NCBI GenBank assembly: GCA_031281515.1
Contig: JAITFF010000002.1
Coordinates: forward strand, 1 to 7,399
Reading direction: 5' to 3'
Source of the DNA: Holosporales bacterium
Lineage (GTDB): Bacteria; Pseudomonadota; Alphaproteobacteria; RUG11792
Length of the DNA: 7,399 nt
Shown one piece after another: positions 1 to 5,656 of this stretch. The number at the start of each line of letters is the position of its first letter. The stretch's first letter is position 1. A program made the position numbers and the translations under genes. A model generated the notes under the pieces. The model was not told the origin of the DNA and ran no database searches. It was given only the letters and a program-made list of their open reading frames with translations.

Positions 1-29
1 CCTCCTAACAAATATAGTTCACACTTACC

Positions 30-76
30 AGCAAAACGAACGAACGCGCCCTTAAATAGGCTTCGTTCGTTTTGCT
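30..76. terminator. Long perfect inverted repeat (possible terminator or structured element)
   Basis: The arms at 30-44 and 62-76 are perfectly complementary over 15 bp (AGCAAAACGAACGAA against TTCGTTCGTTTTGCT). Three more pairs can form inside (GCC 48-50 with GGC 59-61), leaving an 8-base loop. Each arm contains CGAA/TTCG iterations. There is no clean T-run after the stem on either strand, so it is not a canonical rho-independent terminator. It could still end an unseen gene to the left, protect an mRNA 3' end, or be a copy of a dispersed palindromic element. The structure is directly visible; the function is inferred. Confidence 0.5.
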
Positions 77-126
77 TCCTACTTTACCACATCTGTCAGT
101 TTAACTCTTGTCTTTTACAAATTTCG

Positions 127-156
127 TTGACCACAGCCACAGCAGGCACGTAGCAT
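127..156 (+). promoter_or_regulatory. Possible sigma70 promoter of the Myb-like gene
   Basis: A -35-like TTGACC (127-132, 5 of 6 consensus) lies 18 bp from a -10-like TAGCAT (151-156, 4 of 6). Transcription would start near 163, just before the duplicated ribosome-binding block and about 30 bases before the start codon. The match is moderate and unsupported by anything except position. Confidence 0.35.
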
Positions 157-165
157 GAATCTATT

Positions 166-195
166 GGGAGGAATTAATTGGGGAGGAATCAATGA
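166..195 (+). promoter_or_regulatory. Duplicated Shine-Dalgarno block
   Basis: Two adjacent 15-base units, GGGAGGAATTAATTG (166-180) and GGGAGGAATCAATGA (181-195), agree at 12 positions, and each carries a strong GGGAGG ribosome-binding core. The second core ends 5 bases before the ATG at 192 and 8 bases before the ATG at 195, so it decides the start. The upstream copy is 15 bases further away and could act as a ribosome standby site. It also serves an out-of-frame ATG at 155 poorly, because it lies downstream of it. Confidence 0.6.
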
Positions 196-878
196 TGAGA
201 TTGAAAAATCCATTATGCCTCGTAATTTGTTTAGCGATGCTAGGAATCAGTGGGCCTGGAGTTACAGAAGCAGGGCAGGGCAATCCTACTGGTCGGAGAG
301 CTTATCGTCAGTTTACTGAGATTGAGGATGATCTTATACTACAGTTGGTTGGTGAGCAAAAGAACTTGGGTGCACCTATAGATTGGACAGTCATTAGTGG
401 AGCCTTAGACGGCCGTACGGCTAGGCAGTGTCGCGAAAGGTACAAAAATTTTCTGAACCCAGAAAGCCCGAGAAACCTAAGCTGGACAGACGAGGAAATT
501 GAGTTTGTGCGAGATAGGTCTGGATCTCCAGTCAGGCTACTTCAAATGGATTTGCTGCGAAAGTTTGGAATTTCGAGACCACTCGGAGAAATACGGAGGT
601 ACACCAGGGCGAAGAGAAGGCCGGCTCCAGTAAGAACCCAGGTTGTAGCTCTCCCGGTTTCTGCAGTATTACCTGAGGTTTCACATCCTTTCTCTTTCGG
701 ATTTCTGCCTGGTTTTTCACTTTCTCAATTAATTCCATTACCGCCGAACAGCCCTACACCGCCTGCCGACGCTTTCACGAGATCAGGTGAATCTTATTTG
801 TCCTCGGATCCTGAGCAACAAGCTAGTACACCAACCGAAGATCCATTTGATTCAGATTCGTATAATTCATCTTACTGA
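192..878 (+). CDS. Secreted Myb/SANT-like DNA-binding domain protein
   Basis: This 228-residue protein probably binds DNA after export; its target is unknown. Residues 1-27 look like a Sec signal peptide: basic MMRLK start, hydrophobic core 8-20, likely cleavage after VTEA. There is no lipobox cysteine. Residues about 37-90 form a Myb R2-type repeat with aromatic positions F41, W65 and Y84 in place of the usual three Trp. The helix 3 signature RTARQCRERYKNFLNP (75-90) is nearly the same as the eukaryotic R2 recognition helix and linker. A second repeat opens with SWTDEE (97-102) but is degenerate. A basic patch (RRYTRAKRR, 135-143) could act as a nuclear localisation signal. The tail is proline-rich (about 144-192), then Ser/Asp/Glu-rich. 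Two adjacent ATGs (192, 195) follow a strong duplicated ribosome-binding site. An effector acting in a eukaryotic nucleus is inferred. It could instead be a bacterial regulator with a misread hydrophobic N-terminus. Its TGA stop is unlike the TAA of the other complete genes here. Confidence 0.85.
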   Translation: MMRLKNPLCLVICLAMLGISGPGVTEAGQGNPTGRRAYRQFTEIEDDLILQLVGEQKNLGAPIDWTVISGALDGRTARQCRERYKNFLNPESPRNLSWTDEEIEFVRDRSGSPVRLLQMDLLRKFGISRPLGEIRRYTRAKRRPAPVRTQVVALPVSAVLPEVSHPFSFGFLPGFSLSQLIPLPPNSPTPPADAFTRSGESYLSSDPEQQASTPTEDPFDSDSYNSSY

Positions 879-893
879 AAAGTTAAGCTTTTC
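877..893 (+). terminator. Small hairpin straddling the Myb-like gene stop codon
   Basis: GAAAAG (877-882) and CTTTTC (888-893) pair perfectly around the loop TTAAG. The stem starts inside the TGA stop and is followed by TTT. At 6 bp and A/T-rich it is a weak terminator at best. The same loop sequence TTAAG occurs in the hairpin at 1115-1135. Confidence 0.3.
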
Positions 894-1097
894 TTTAATG
901 TGCCCCATGTGGTCTTTTCATATCCATTGGGGCACCAGAGTGTGTTACTTTATGAAGAACTAATTACGCCGATGATACAAGTAGATTCTCTGCAATCAGC
1001 TCTGCGCTCAGTGTTTACTTCCAAAAACTCTTATTCTGAAGCCATACCTAAACGATACGTGCTAGAAACATATGAGGTTCCGAAAAAGTCCAATTAA
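879..1097 (+). other. 72-codon in-frame continuation after the Myb-like gene TGA
   Basis: The frame of the 192-878 gene stays open for 72 sense codons after its TGA and ends at TAA (1095-1097). Within it a GTG at 900 could start a 65-residue peptide (MPHVVFSYPLGHQ...), but no Shine-Dalgarno precedes it, and a later ATG at 972-974 also lacks one. I recognise no domain. It may be the former C-terminus of the Myb-like protein after a nonsense mutation, a readthrough extension, or a chance open stretch. An independent gene is the least likely reading. The rest of 879-1158 holds only hairpins. Confidence 0.3.
900..935. repeat. GC-rich inverted repeat
   Basis: GTGCCCCA (900-907) is perfectly complementary to TGGGGCAC (928-935) across a 20-base loop, and two further pairs form if T927 bulges. 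No T-run follows, so transcription termination is not clearly indicated. It lies 22 bases past the Myb-like stop codon and could stabilise that mRNA's 3' end or assist the upstream hairpin. Confidence 0.4.
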
Positions 1098-1103
1098 AAA
1101 AGC

Positions 1104-1147
1104 TTCTTATGCTGTGCAAATCTTAAGGATTTGCAGTGTTTCTTATG
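1104..1147. terminator. Hairpin between convergent genes, flanked by direct repeats
   Basis: TGCAAATC (1115-1122) and GATTTGCA (1128-1135) form a perfect 8-bp stem with loop TTAAG. It lies 24 bases past the gatB stop codon on the - strand. Reading the - strand, a run of six T (1101-1096) follows after a 13-base gap, so it could be an imperfect gatB terminator. Identical octamers TTCTTATG (1104-1111 and 1140-1147) flank the hairpin as direct repeats 36 bases apart. Confidence 0.45.
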
Positions 1148-1158
1148 TGAGGTTGGAG

Positions 1159-2694
1159 TTAACCCAGCGCCTTCCTCAAGATCTCGTTGATGATCTCGGG
1201 ATTTCCCTTCCCTTGCAGAGCCTTCATACATTGCCCAACAAAAAATCCGAACAGCTGTTGTTTCCCTGATTTATATTCATCTACTTGGTTTGGGTTCTTT
1301 GCAATGACTTCCTCAACAACTTTCTTGATTATCGAATCATCTCGAATCTGGGTCAATCCCTGATCGGTAACTATCTTTAGGGGATTTTCATTGCTTTCTA
1401 CCATCCTCGCAAAAACTGACTTCGCGATATTACCAGAAATTGTCTTATTTAGAATGAGGTCAACTAATTCGCCGATATACTCGATTGGGAATGCAAGTTC
1501 ATCAATATTTTTCCCACTTTTATTTAAAAACGCAAACAATTCTCCAGTAATCCAATTTGCGATTAATCTGGGCGACTCCTTGAACTTGGATGCAGAGACT
1601 GCCTTTTCAAAATACCGGGCCGTTACCATGTCTTCGGTCAGTATGGCCGCATCAGACTCTGGCAGGCCATATTCCATGATAAATCTGGCCCTCTTAGCAT
1701 CTGGCAGCTCTGGAAGACCTCCCATAATTTTCGCGATTCGTTCATCCGTTAGTATTACTGGCCTCAAGTCTGGATCTGGAAAATACCGATAATCGTCGGA
1801 ATTTTCCTTTGTTCTCATCGGACGGGTTTCCCCAGTTCCAGCATCAAACAGTCTAGTCTCCTGGATTATTTCCTCTCCGCTCTCCCTTGCCATTATCTGT
1901 CGTTCAGCTTCGTAATTCAGGGCCTGACCGAGGAATCTGATTGAATTAATATTTTTGATCTCGACCCTATTTCCAAAAGGTTCACCTGGTCTCCTGATCG
2001 AGATGTTAGCATCCACCCTGAGATTGCCCCTTTCCATATTACAATCGCACGTTTCAATATATCGAAGAATTGTTCGCAATTTTTTAACGTACTGCATCGC
2101 CTCGTCCGATGACCTCATATCTGGCCTCGAAACGATTTCCATGAGTGGAATACCAGACCTGTTCAAATCGATGTACGAAGACTCTGGAGATAAATCATGA
2201 ATACTCTTGCCGGCATCCTGTTCGATATGAATTCTTTCGATATTAATACGTTTTGTCGACGGACCATTTGGTAGATCAATATCGATATAGCCATTCGTTA
2301 CGATCGGAAAATATAGCTGGGATATTTGATATCCGGCCGGCAGATCCGGATAAAAATAATTTTTCCTATCAAACCTTGAGATTTTATTAATCGTCCCGTT
2401 AATACTGAGACCTGTCTTTATCGCGAGATCGATGGCGGCAGTATTCAGGACCGGCAACGTCCCCGGCATCGCTGCATCATAAAACGAAACCTGCGAATTC
2501 GGGTCAGATCCAAAATCGGTCGGGCTCCCGCTAAATAACTTAGATTTCGTGGAAATCTGCGCATGAACCTCAAGACCGATGACGGTTTCCCATCCATCGC
2601 TACGATAGCCATCAGCTCCCGGAGCCTGTGAGACTTGTGTCAGATCCTCGGTAAAGTGCTGATTCTCTTTACGGCGCAGAGCTGATCTTCCCAT
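1159..2694 (-). CDS. gatB: Asp/Glu-tRNA(Asn/Gln) amidotransferase subunit B
   Basis: GatB is the tRNA-binding and kinase subunit of the cytoplasmic GatCAB complex. The complex amidates misacylated Glu-tRNA(Gln) and/or Asp-tRNA(Asn) using ATP and ammonia supplied by GatA. The family signature WETVIGLEVHAQ begins at residue 35, followed by KSKLFSGS, the NMERGNLRVDANIS stretch (about 219-232), and TRLFDAGTGETRPMRTKE with DDYRYFPDPDL (about 280-310). The last 150 or so residues form the GatB/YqeY tail, ending EIINEILRKALG. At 511 residues it is somewhat longer than usual because of a polar N-terminal extension of about 34 residues before the core. No good alternative start replaces the ATG. The ATG lies one base after the gatA TAA, with a GGAGG about 12 bases upstream inside gatA, so the two genes are co-transcribed and probably translationally coupled. 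It is intact and ends in TAA. Confidence 0.97.
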   Translation of the reverse strand: MGRSALRRKENQHFTEDLTQVSQAPGADGYRSDGWETVIGLEVHAQISTKSKLFSGSPTDFGSDPNSQVSFYDAAMPGTLPVLNTAAIDLAIKTGLSINGTINKISRFDRKNYFYPDLPAGYQISQLYFPIVTNGYIDIDLPNGPSTKRINIERIHIEQDAGKSIHDLSPESSYIDLNRSGIPLMEIVSRPDMRSSDEAMQYVKKLRTILRYIETCDCNMERGNLRVDANISIRRPGEPFGNRVEIKNINSIRFLGQALNYEAERQIMARESGEEIIQETRLFDAGTGETRPMRTKENSDDYRYFPDPDLRPVILTDERIAKIMGGLPELPDAKRARFIMEYGLPESDAAILTEDMVTARYFEKAVSASKFKESPRLIANWITGELFAFLNKSGKNIDELAFPIEYIGELVDLILNKTISGNIAKSVFARMVESNENPLKIVTDQGLTQIRDDSIIKKVVEEVIAKNPNQVDEYKSGKQQLFGFFVGQCMKALQGKGNPEIINEILRKALG

Positions 2695-2695
2695 T

Positions 2696-4207
2696 TTAAC
2701 CCATGTCCTCCATCAGTACTGCCTTCTTTAATTCTCCAAAATTTGCGCACTTTTCGAGGACGTGAGCTATACGTAGCAAAATTTCTTCCTGGAATTTGTC
2801 CCCAATCAACTGAACCCCCATCGGCAGGCCATCACCCGATAACCCGGCCGGGATCGAAATTCCGGGGAGACCAGCTATGTTAGCCGTGACCGTAAAGACA
2901 TCGTTTAAATACATTTCGACGGGAGTCATCTTATCGGATTCCTCCACACTGAAGGCCGGTGTTGGAGTCGTCATCGATAGGATAGCATCAACCCTTGAAA
3001 ATGCATTATCTCTAAAATCGTTGCTAATCATCTTCCTGATTTTCAAGGCCTTCGAATAATACGCATCATAATAGCCGGCCGATAACACGTACGTTCCAGC
3101 CAGGATCCGCCGTTTTACCTCTTCACCAAACCCTTCGGATCTGGATCTCACGAAAAGCTCTTCCATCGTACGACAGCCTTCAGCACGATATCCGTATCTT
3201 ACGCCGTCATATCTCGCGAGATTAGACGAGGCTTCGGCCGGAGCAATGATATAGTATGCCGGCAGAGAATATGGGACAGTTTTAAGCGATAAATCAACCA
3301 GTTCACAGCCGCTATCTTTAAGCCAACTACAGGTTTTTTCGATCAGTGCCAAATTTTCCTGGGAAAGTCCGGACATAAATTCAGAAACGAGACCGATTCT
3401 TAACCCCTTGATCGATTGGCCTATTACTTTCTGATAATCTGGGATGTCGATATTCTCTGATGTCGAATCCTTTGGGTCGTATCCAGCCATAGATTTCAGC
3501 ATAATAGCGGCATCTTCGACGGTCTTCGTGATGGGGCCAGCCTGATCAAGGGATGAGGCAAAGGCTATCATTCCCCATCTCGAGCAAAGGCCATAGGTCG
3601 GCTTGATTCCAACGAGTCCAGCAAATGAGGCTGGTTGCCGAATTGAGCCACCAGTATCCGATCCCGTCGCGGCCACGCATAAATCGGAGGAAACGGCCGA
3701 TGCGGAACCTCCGGATGACCCTCCAGGTACCAACTTGACGGATGGATTGGATTTTTTCCTGAACGGAAGGAAACAATGGCCAAAGTAACTCGTGACATTG
3801 GCTGAACCCATCGCGAACTCGTCCATGTTCGTTTTTCCGAGGAAGACGGCCCCATCATCCAATAAGTTCTGAGTGACCGTCGATTCATAGCCAGGAACAA
3901 AGTCGCTGAGGATTCTTGAGCAAGCCGTCGTCCGCATTCCATTAGTGCAAAACAAGTCTTTAACAGCAATCGGAATTCCAAGGAGAGGCATATTAATCCC
4001 GCCAGCAATCTTTTCGTCTGCTTTCCGAGCGGAGAATAAACTTTTCTCTCGATCTATCGTAACGAAAGCGTTTAAATCTGAATTTCGCTCTATCCTATCG
4101 AGATAATACTCAGTCAATTCGAAAGAGCTAAACTCCCCAGCAGCAAGACCTCTACGCGCCGCCGATATCGTTAAATCTTTCTTCATTTCGTAAGCAAATT
4201 TTAACAT
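2696..4207 (-). CDS. gatA: Asp/Glu-tRNA(Asn/Gln) amidotransferase subunit A
   Basis: GatA is the glutaminase/amidase subunit of GatCAB. It releases ammonia from glutamine for transamidation of Glu-tRNA(Gln) or Asp-tRNA(Asn). The amidase-signature catalytic triad is visible: Lys83 in GIPIAVKD, cis-Ser164 in PGGSSGGSA, and nucleophile Ser188 in GSDTGGSIRQPA, with the usual 24-residue Ser-Ser distance. The family stretch GKTNMDEFAMGS (124-135) and the C-terminal GLPGISIPAG and GLPMGVQLIG are also present. At 503 residues it is close to normal size. The ATG at 4207 gives seven extra residues. The ATG at 4186 (MKKDLTISAARRG) fits the usual family N-terminus better, and neither has a clear Shine-Dalgarno. 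It is first of a two-gene unit with gatB. No gatC lies directly upstream, where such operons often carry it. Confidence 0.97.
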   Translation of the reverse strand: MLKFAYEMKKDLTISAARRGLAAGEFSSFELTEYYLDRIERNSDLNAFVTIDREKSLFSARKADEKIAGGINMPLLGIPIAVKDLFCTNGMRTTACSRILSDFVPGYESTVTQNLLDDGAVFLGKTNMDEFAMGSANVTSYFGHCFLPFRKKSNPSVKLVPGGSSGGSASAVSSDLCVAATGSDTGGSIRQPASFAGLVGIKPTYGLCSRWGMIAFASSLDQAGPITKTVEDAAIMLKSMAGYDPKDSTSENIDIPDYQKVIGQSIKGLRIGLVSEFMSGLSQENLALIEKTCSWLKDSGCELVDLSLKTVPYSLPAYYIIAPAEASSNLARYDGVRYGYRAEGCRTMEELFVRSRSEGFGEEVKRRILAGTYVLSAGYYDAYYSKALKIRKMISNDFRDNAFSRVDAILSMTTPTPAFSVEESDKMTPVEMYLNDVFTVTANIAGLPGISIPAGLSGDGLPMGVQLIGDKFQEEILLRIAHVLEKCANFGELKKAVLMEDMG

Positions 4208-4404
4208 CTCGAGACACAGCGAGACGATATCACATAATTCTTGTCGAATGAAAGAACAACGACATCATGTTCATCGTTATCACATTAATCTCAATCAGAG
4301 TTATCAAAATTCGGATAAAATCCATACTTCGCGCTGAATTCACTGTACTCACGAAACGTCAAGATCTATGCTGAGCCGTATTTTTGTCGATATATAAGCC
4401 AGTA
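4208..4404. promoter_or_regulatory. Divergent intergenic region between gatA and the lipoprotein gene
   Basis: This 197-base region must serve the start of gatA leftward and the lipoprotein gene rightward. It contains three imperfect A/T-rich repeats: TATCACATAATTC (4228-4240), TTATCACATTAATC (4277-4290) and TTATCAAAATTC (4301-4312). These could be regulator-binding sites. A TATATA at 4391-4396 sits about 9 bases before the ATG at 4405. As a -10 element it would give an almost leaderless transcript, but no good -35 is paired with it. No convincing gatA promoter was found. Confidence 0.35.
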
Positions 4405-5556
4405 ATGCTTGAGAAAAAGATAATTTGCTTCATTTTGAAGCTGTCACTAATTTTATTAGCTGCATGCGAAAATGTCGAAAAACCTCATGAAAAGGATGCA
4501 TCTCCCGAAATTGCTACTCATGGCGAGGCGGCTCAGGAATTCTATACCGGGACACAACGAGATAGATCGAGCGAGCATGCCACGGCCCGTGGAGTTTACG
4601 TAGGGGCCTCCGACGATATCCTGAAACGACTCGCAGACATGAAGAAATTTGGCGTCAACGCAGTCGTAATCGACGTGAAGAATGAATTCGGGGATATAAC
4701 TTGCGACCTAGACTTACCATCGTTATATAAGAAATCAATTCGAATACATAATATCGGTAAGACCATCGCGACCCTTCGAAGCATGGGGATATATACGATT
4801 GCTAGAATAATAACGTTCAGAGATCAATACGCAGTCTCAGCGTTTGATGGGTTTGCTGTCAGAAACAAGGATGGATCGATCTTAGTCGATAGAGAAAAAT
4901 CTTCTTGGCTTAATCCATACAATAAAAAGGTATGGGACTATGTTATCCAAGTCGCTAAGGCCGCCGCCAAGATTGGATTCAATGAGATTCAATTTGACTA
5001 CGTTAGATTCTCGTCATATAAAAATCCAGATATAGATCTGGGGCCGCAATCTAAATCCATTTCTAGAACAGAAATTATCAGTAAATTCCTGGATTACGCT
5101 GTTCGAATACTGCATCCATTGGGCGTAAAAATTTCAGTAGACGTGTTCGGGTGTATCATTCCAGGAAGCTTAGGAGAAGACACCGAACTTGCCACCCAAA
5201 GAACCGGGCAAGATTGGAATAAGATCGTCAAAATAGTGGATTACATATGCCCGATGATTTATCCATCACATTGGACCATAAACTCCATGAATATCAAATA
5301 TCCGGATCATGAACCATATAAAATTATCAATTCCTCACTGCAATTAGCAGTCAAGGCCACAGAATCGACGAAAGATGCTCGAGCGATCATCAGACCGTGG
5401 TTACAGGCATTTACAGCAAACTGGCTCCCACCAAAAGTGTATATGACTTACTCGAAAAAGCAGATTAATGAACAGCTTTTGGCCACCACAGATGCTGGAA
5501 TTAATGGATGGTGTTTTTGGAATCCCTCAGCAAGGTATGCTGCATTTGCCTGGTAA
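4405..5556 (+). CDS. Putative glycoside-hydrolase-like lipoprotein (DUF4015 type)
   Basis: The 383-residue product resembles the putative glycoside hydrolase domain family known as DUF4015, a predicted TIM barrel with no well-established substrate. Numbered from this ATG, the N-terminus has basic LEKK, a hydrophobic stretch and the lipobox LLAAC with Cys21. It is therefore probably a lipoprotein attached to the inner or outer membrane after export. A polar linker (about 22-60) precedes the barrel. Barrel motifs are ARGVYVGA, GVNAVVIDVKNEFG, IARIITFRD, IQFDYVRF (195-202, with a likely catalytic or ligand-binding Asp), ISVDVFG, ICPMIYPSHW, IIRPWLQAF and GINGWCFWNP. The frame can be extended upstream to a TTG at 4384, but the ATG gives a textbook lipoprotein signal and is preferred. 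Neither start has a Shine-Dalgarno. It lies 100 bases before the heparinase-like gene on the same strand. The family call is firm; the substrate is unknown. Confidence 0.85.
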   Translation: MLEKKIICFILKLSLILLAACENVEKPHEKDASPEIATHGEAAQEFYTGTQRDRSSEHATARGVYVGASDDILKRLADMKKFGVNAVVIDVKNEFGDITCDLDLPSLYKKSIRIHNIGKTIATLRSMGIYTIARIITFRDQYAVSAFDGFAVRNKDGSILVDREKSSWLNPYNKKVWDYVIQVAKAAAKIGFNEIQFDYVRFSSYKNPDIDLGPQSKSISRTEIISKFLDYAVRILHPLGVKISVDVFGCIIPGSLGEDTELATQRTGQDWNKIVKIVDYICPMIYPSHWTINSMNIKYPDHEPYKIINSSLQLAVKATESTKDARAIIRPWLQAFTANWLPPKVYMTYSKKQINEQLLATTDAGINGWCFWNPSARYAAFAW

Positions 5557-5559
5557 TGA

Positions 5560-5582
5560 GATGCCTCCCTCCATCGTTTTTT
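5560..5582 (+). terminator. Weak possible terminator after the lipoprotein gene
   Basis: GATG (5560-5563) can pair with CATC (5572-5575) just before a run of six T (5577-5582), four bases past the stop codon. The stem is only 4 bp, so termination would be partial and some readthrough into the next gene is likely. Confidence 0.2.
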
Positions 5583-5656
5583 CCCAAAATGTAGTTAGGT
5601 ATTCTTTGGCGTAGCGGGTGTATACTGTCGCGGTGTGACGCCCGTGCTCATGGATT

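Noticed and set aside
155..319. Short frame from ATG 155 (MNLLGGINWGG...) overlapping the Myb-like gene start
   Set aside because: The Shine-Dalgarno copies lie downstream of this ATG, the frame is out of register with the Myb-like gene, and it ends after about 50 codons.
876..878. UGA read as tryptophan (alternative genetic code)
   Set aside because: Trp codons checked in the Myb-like gene and gatB are TGG, and gatA, gatB, the lipoprotein and the heparinase-like genes have no in-frame TGA, so a reassigned code is not supported.
1391..1792. 133-codon open frame on the + strand antisense to gatB
   Set aside because: It lies entirely opposite a clear gatB coding sequence, has no ribosome-binding site and no recognisable domain.
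3568..4008. 146-codon open frame on the - strand in another frame of gatA
   Set aside because: It overlaps the catalytic core of gatA on the same strand and has low-complexity, non-protein-like composition; it is a shadow of gatA.
5611..5650. GC-rich stretch considered as a tRNA or structured RNA
   Set aside because: No cloverleaf, TTCGA-type arm or CCA-end pattern could be built; only a weak wobble stem forms.
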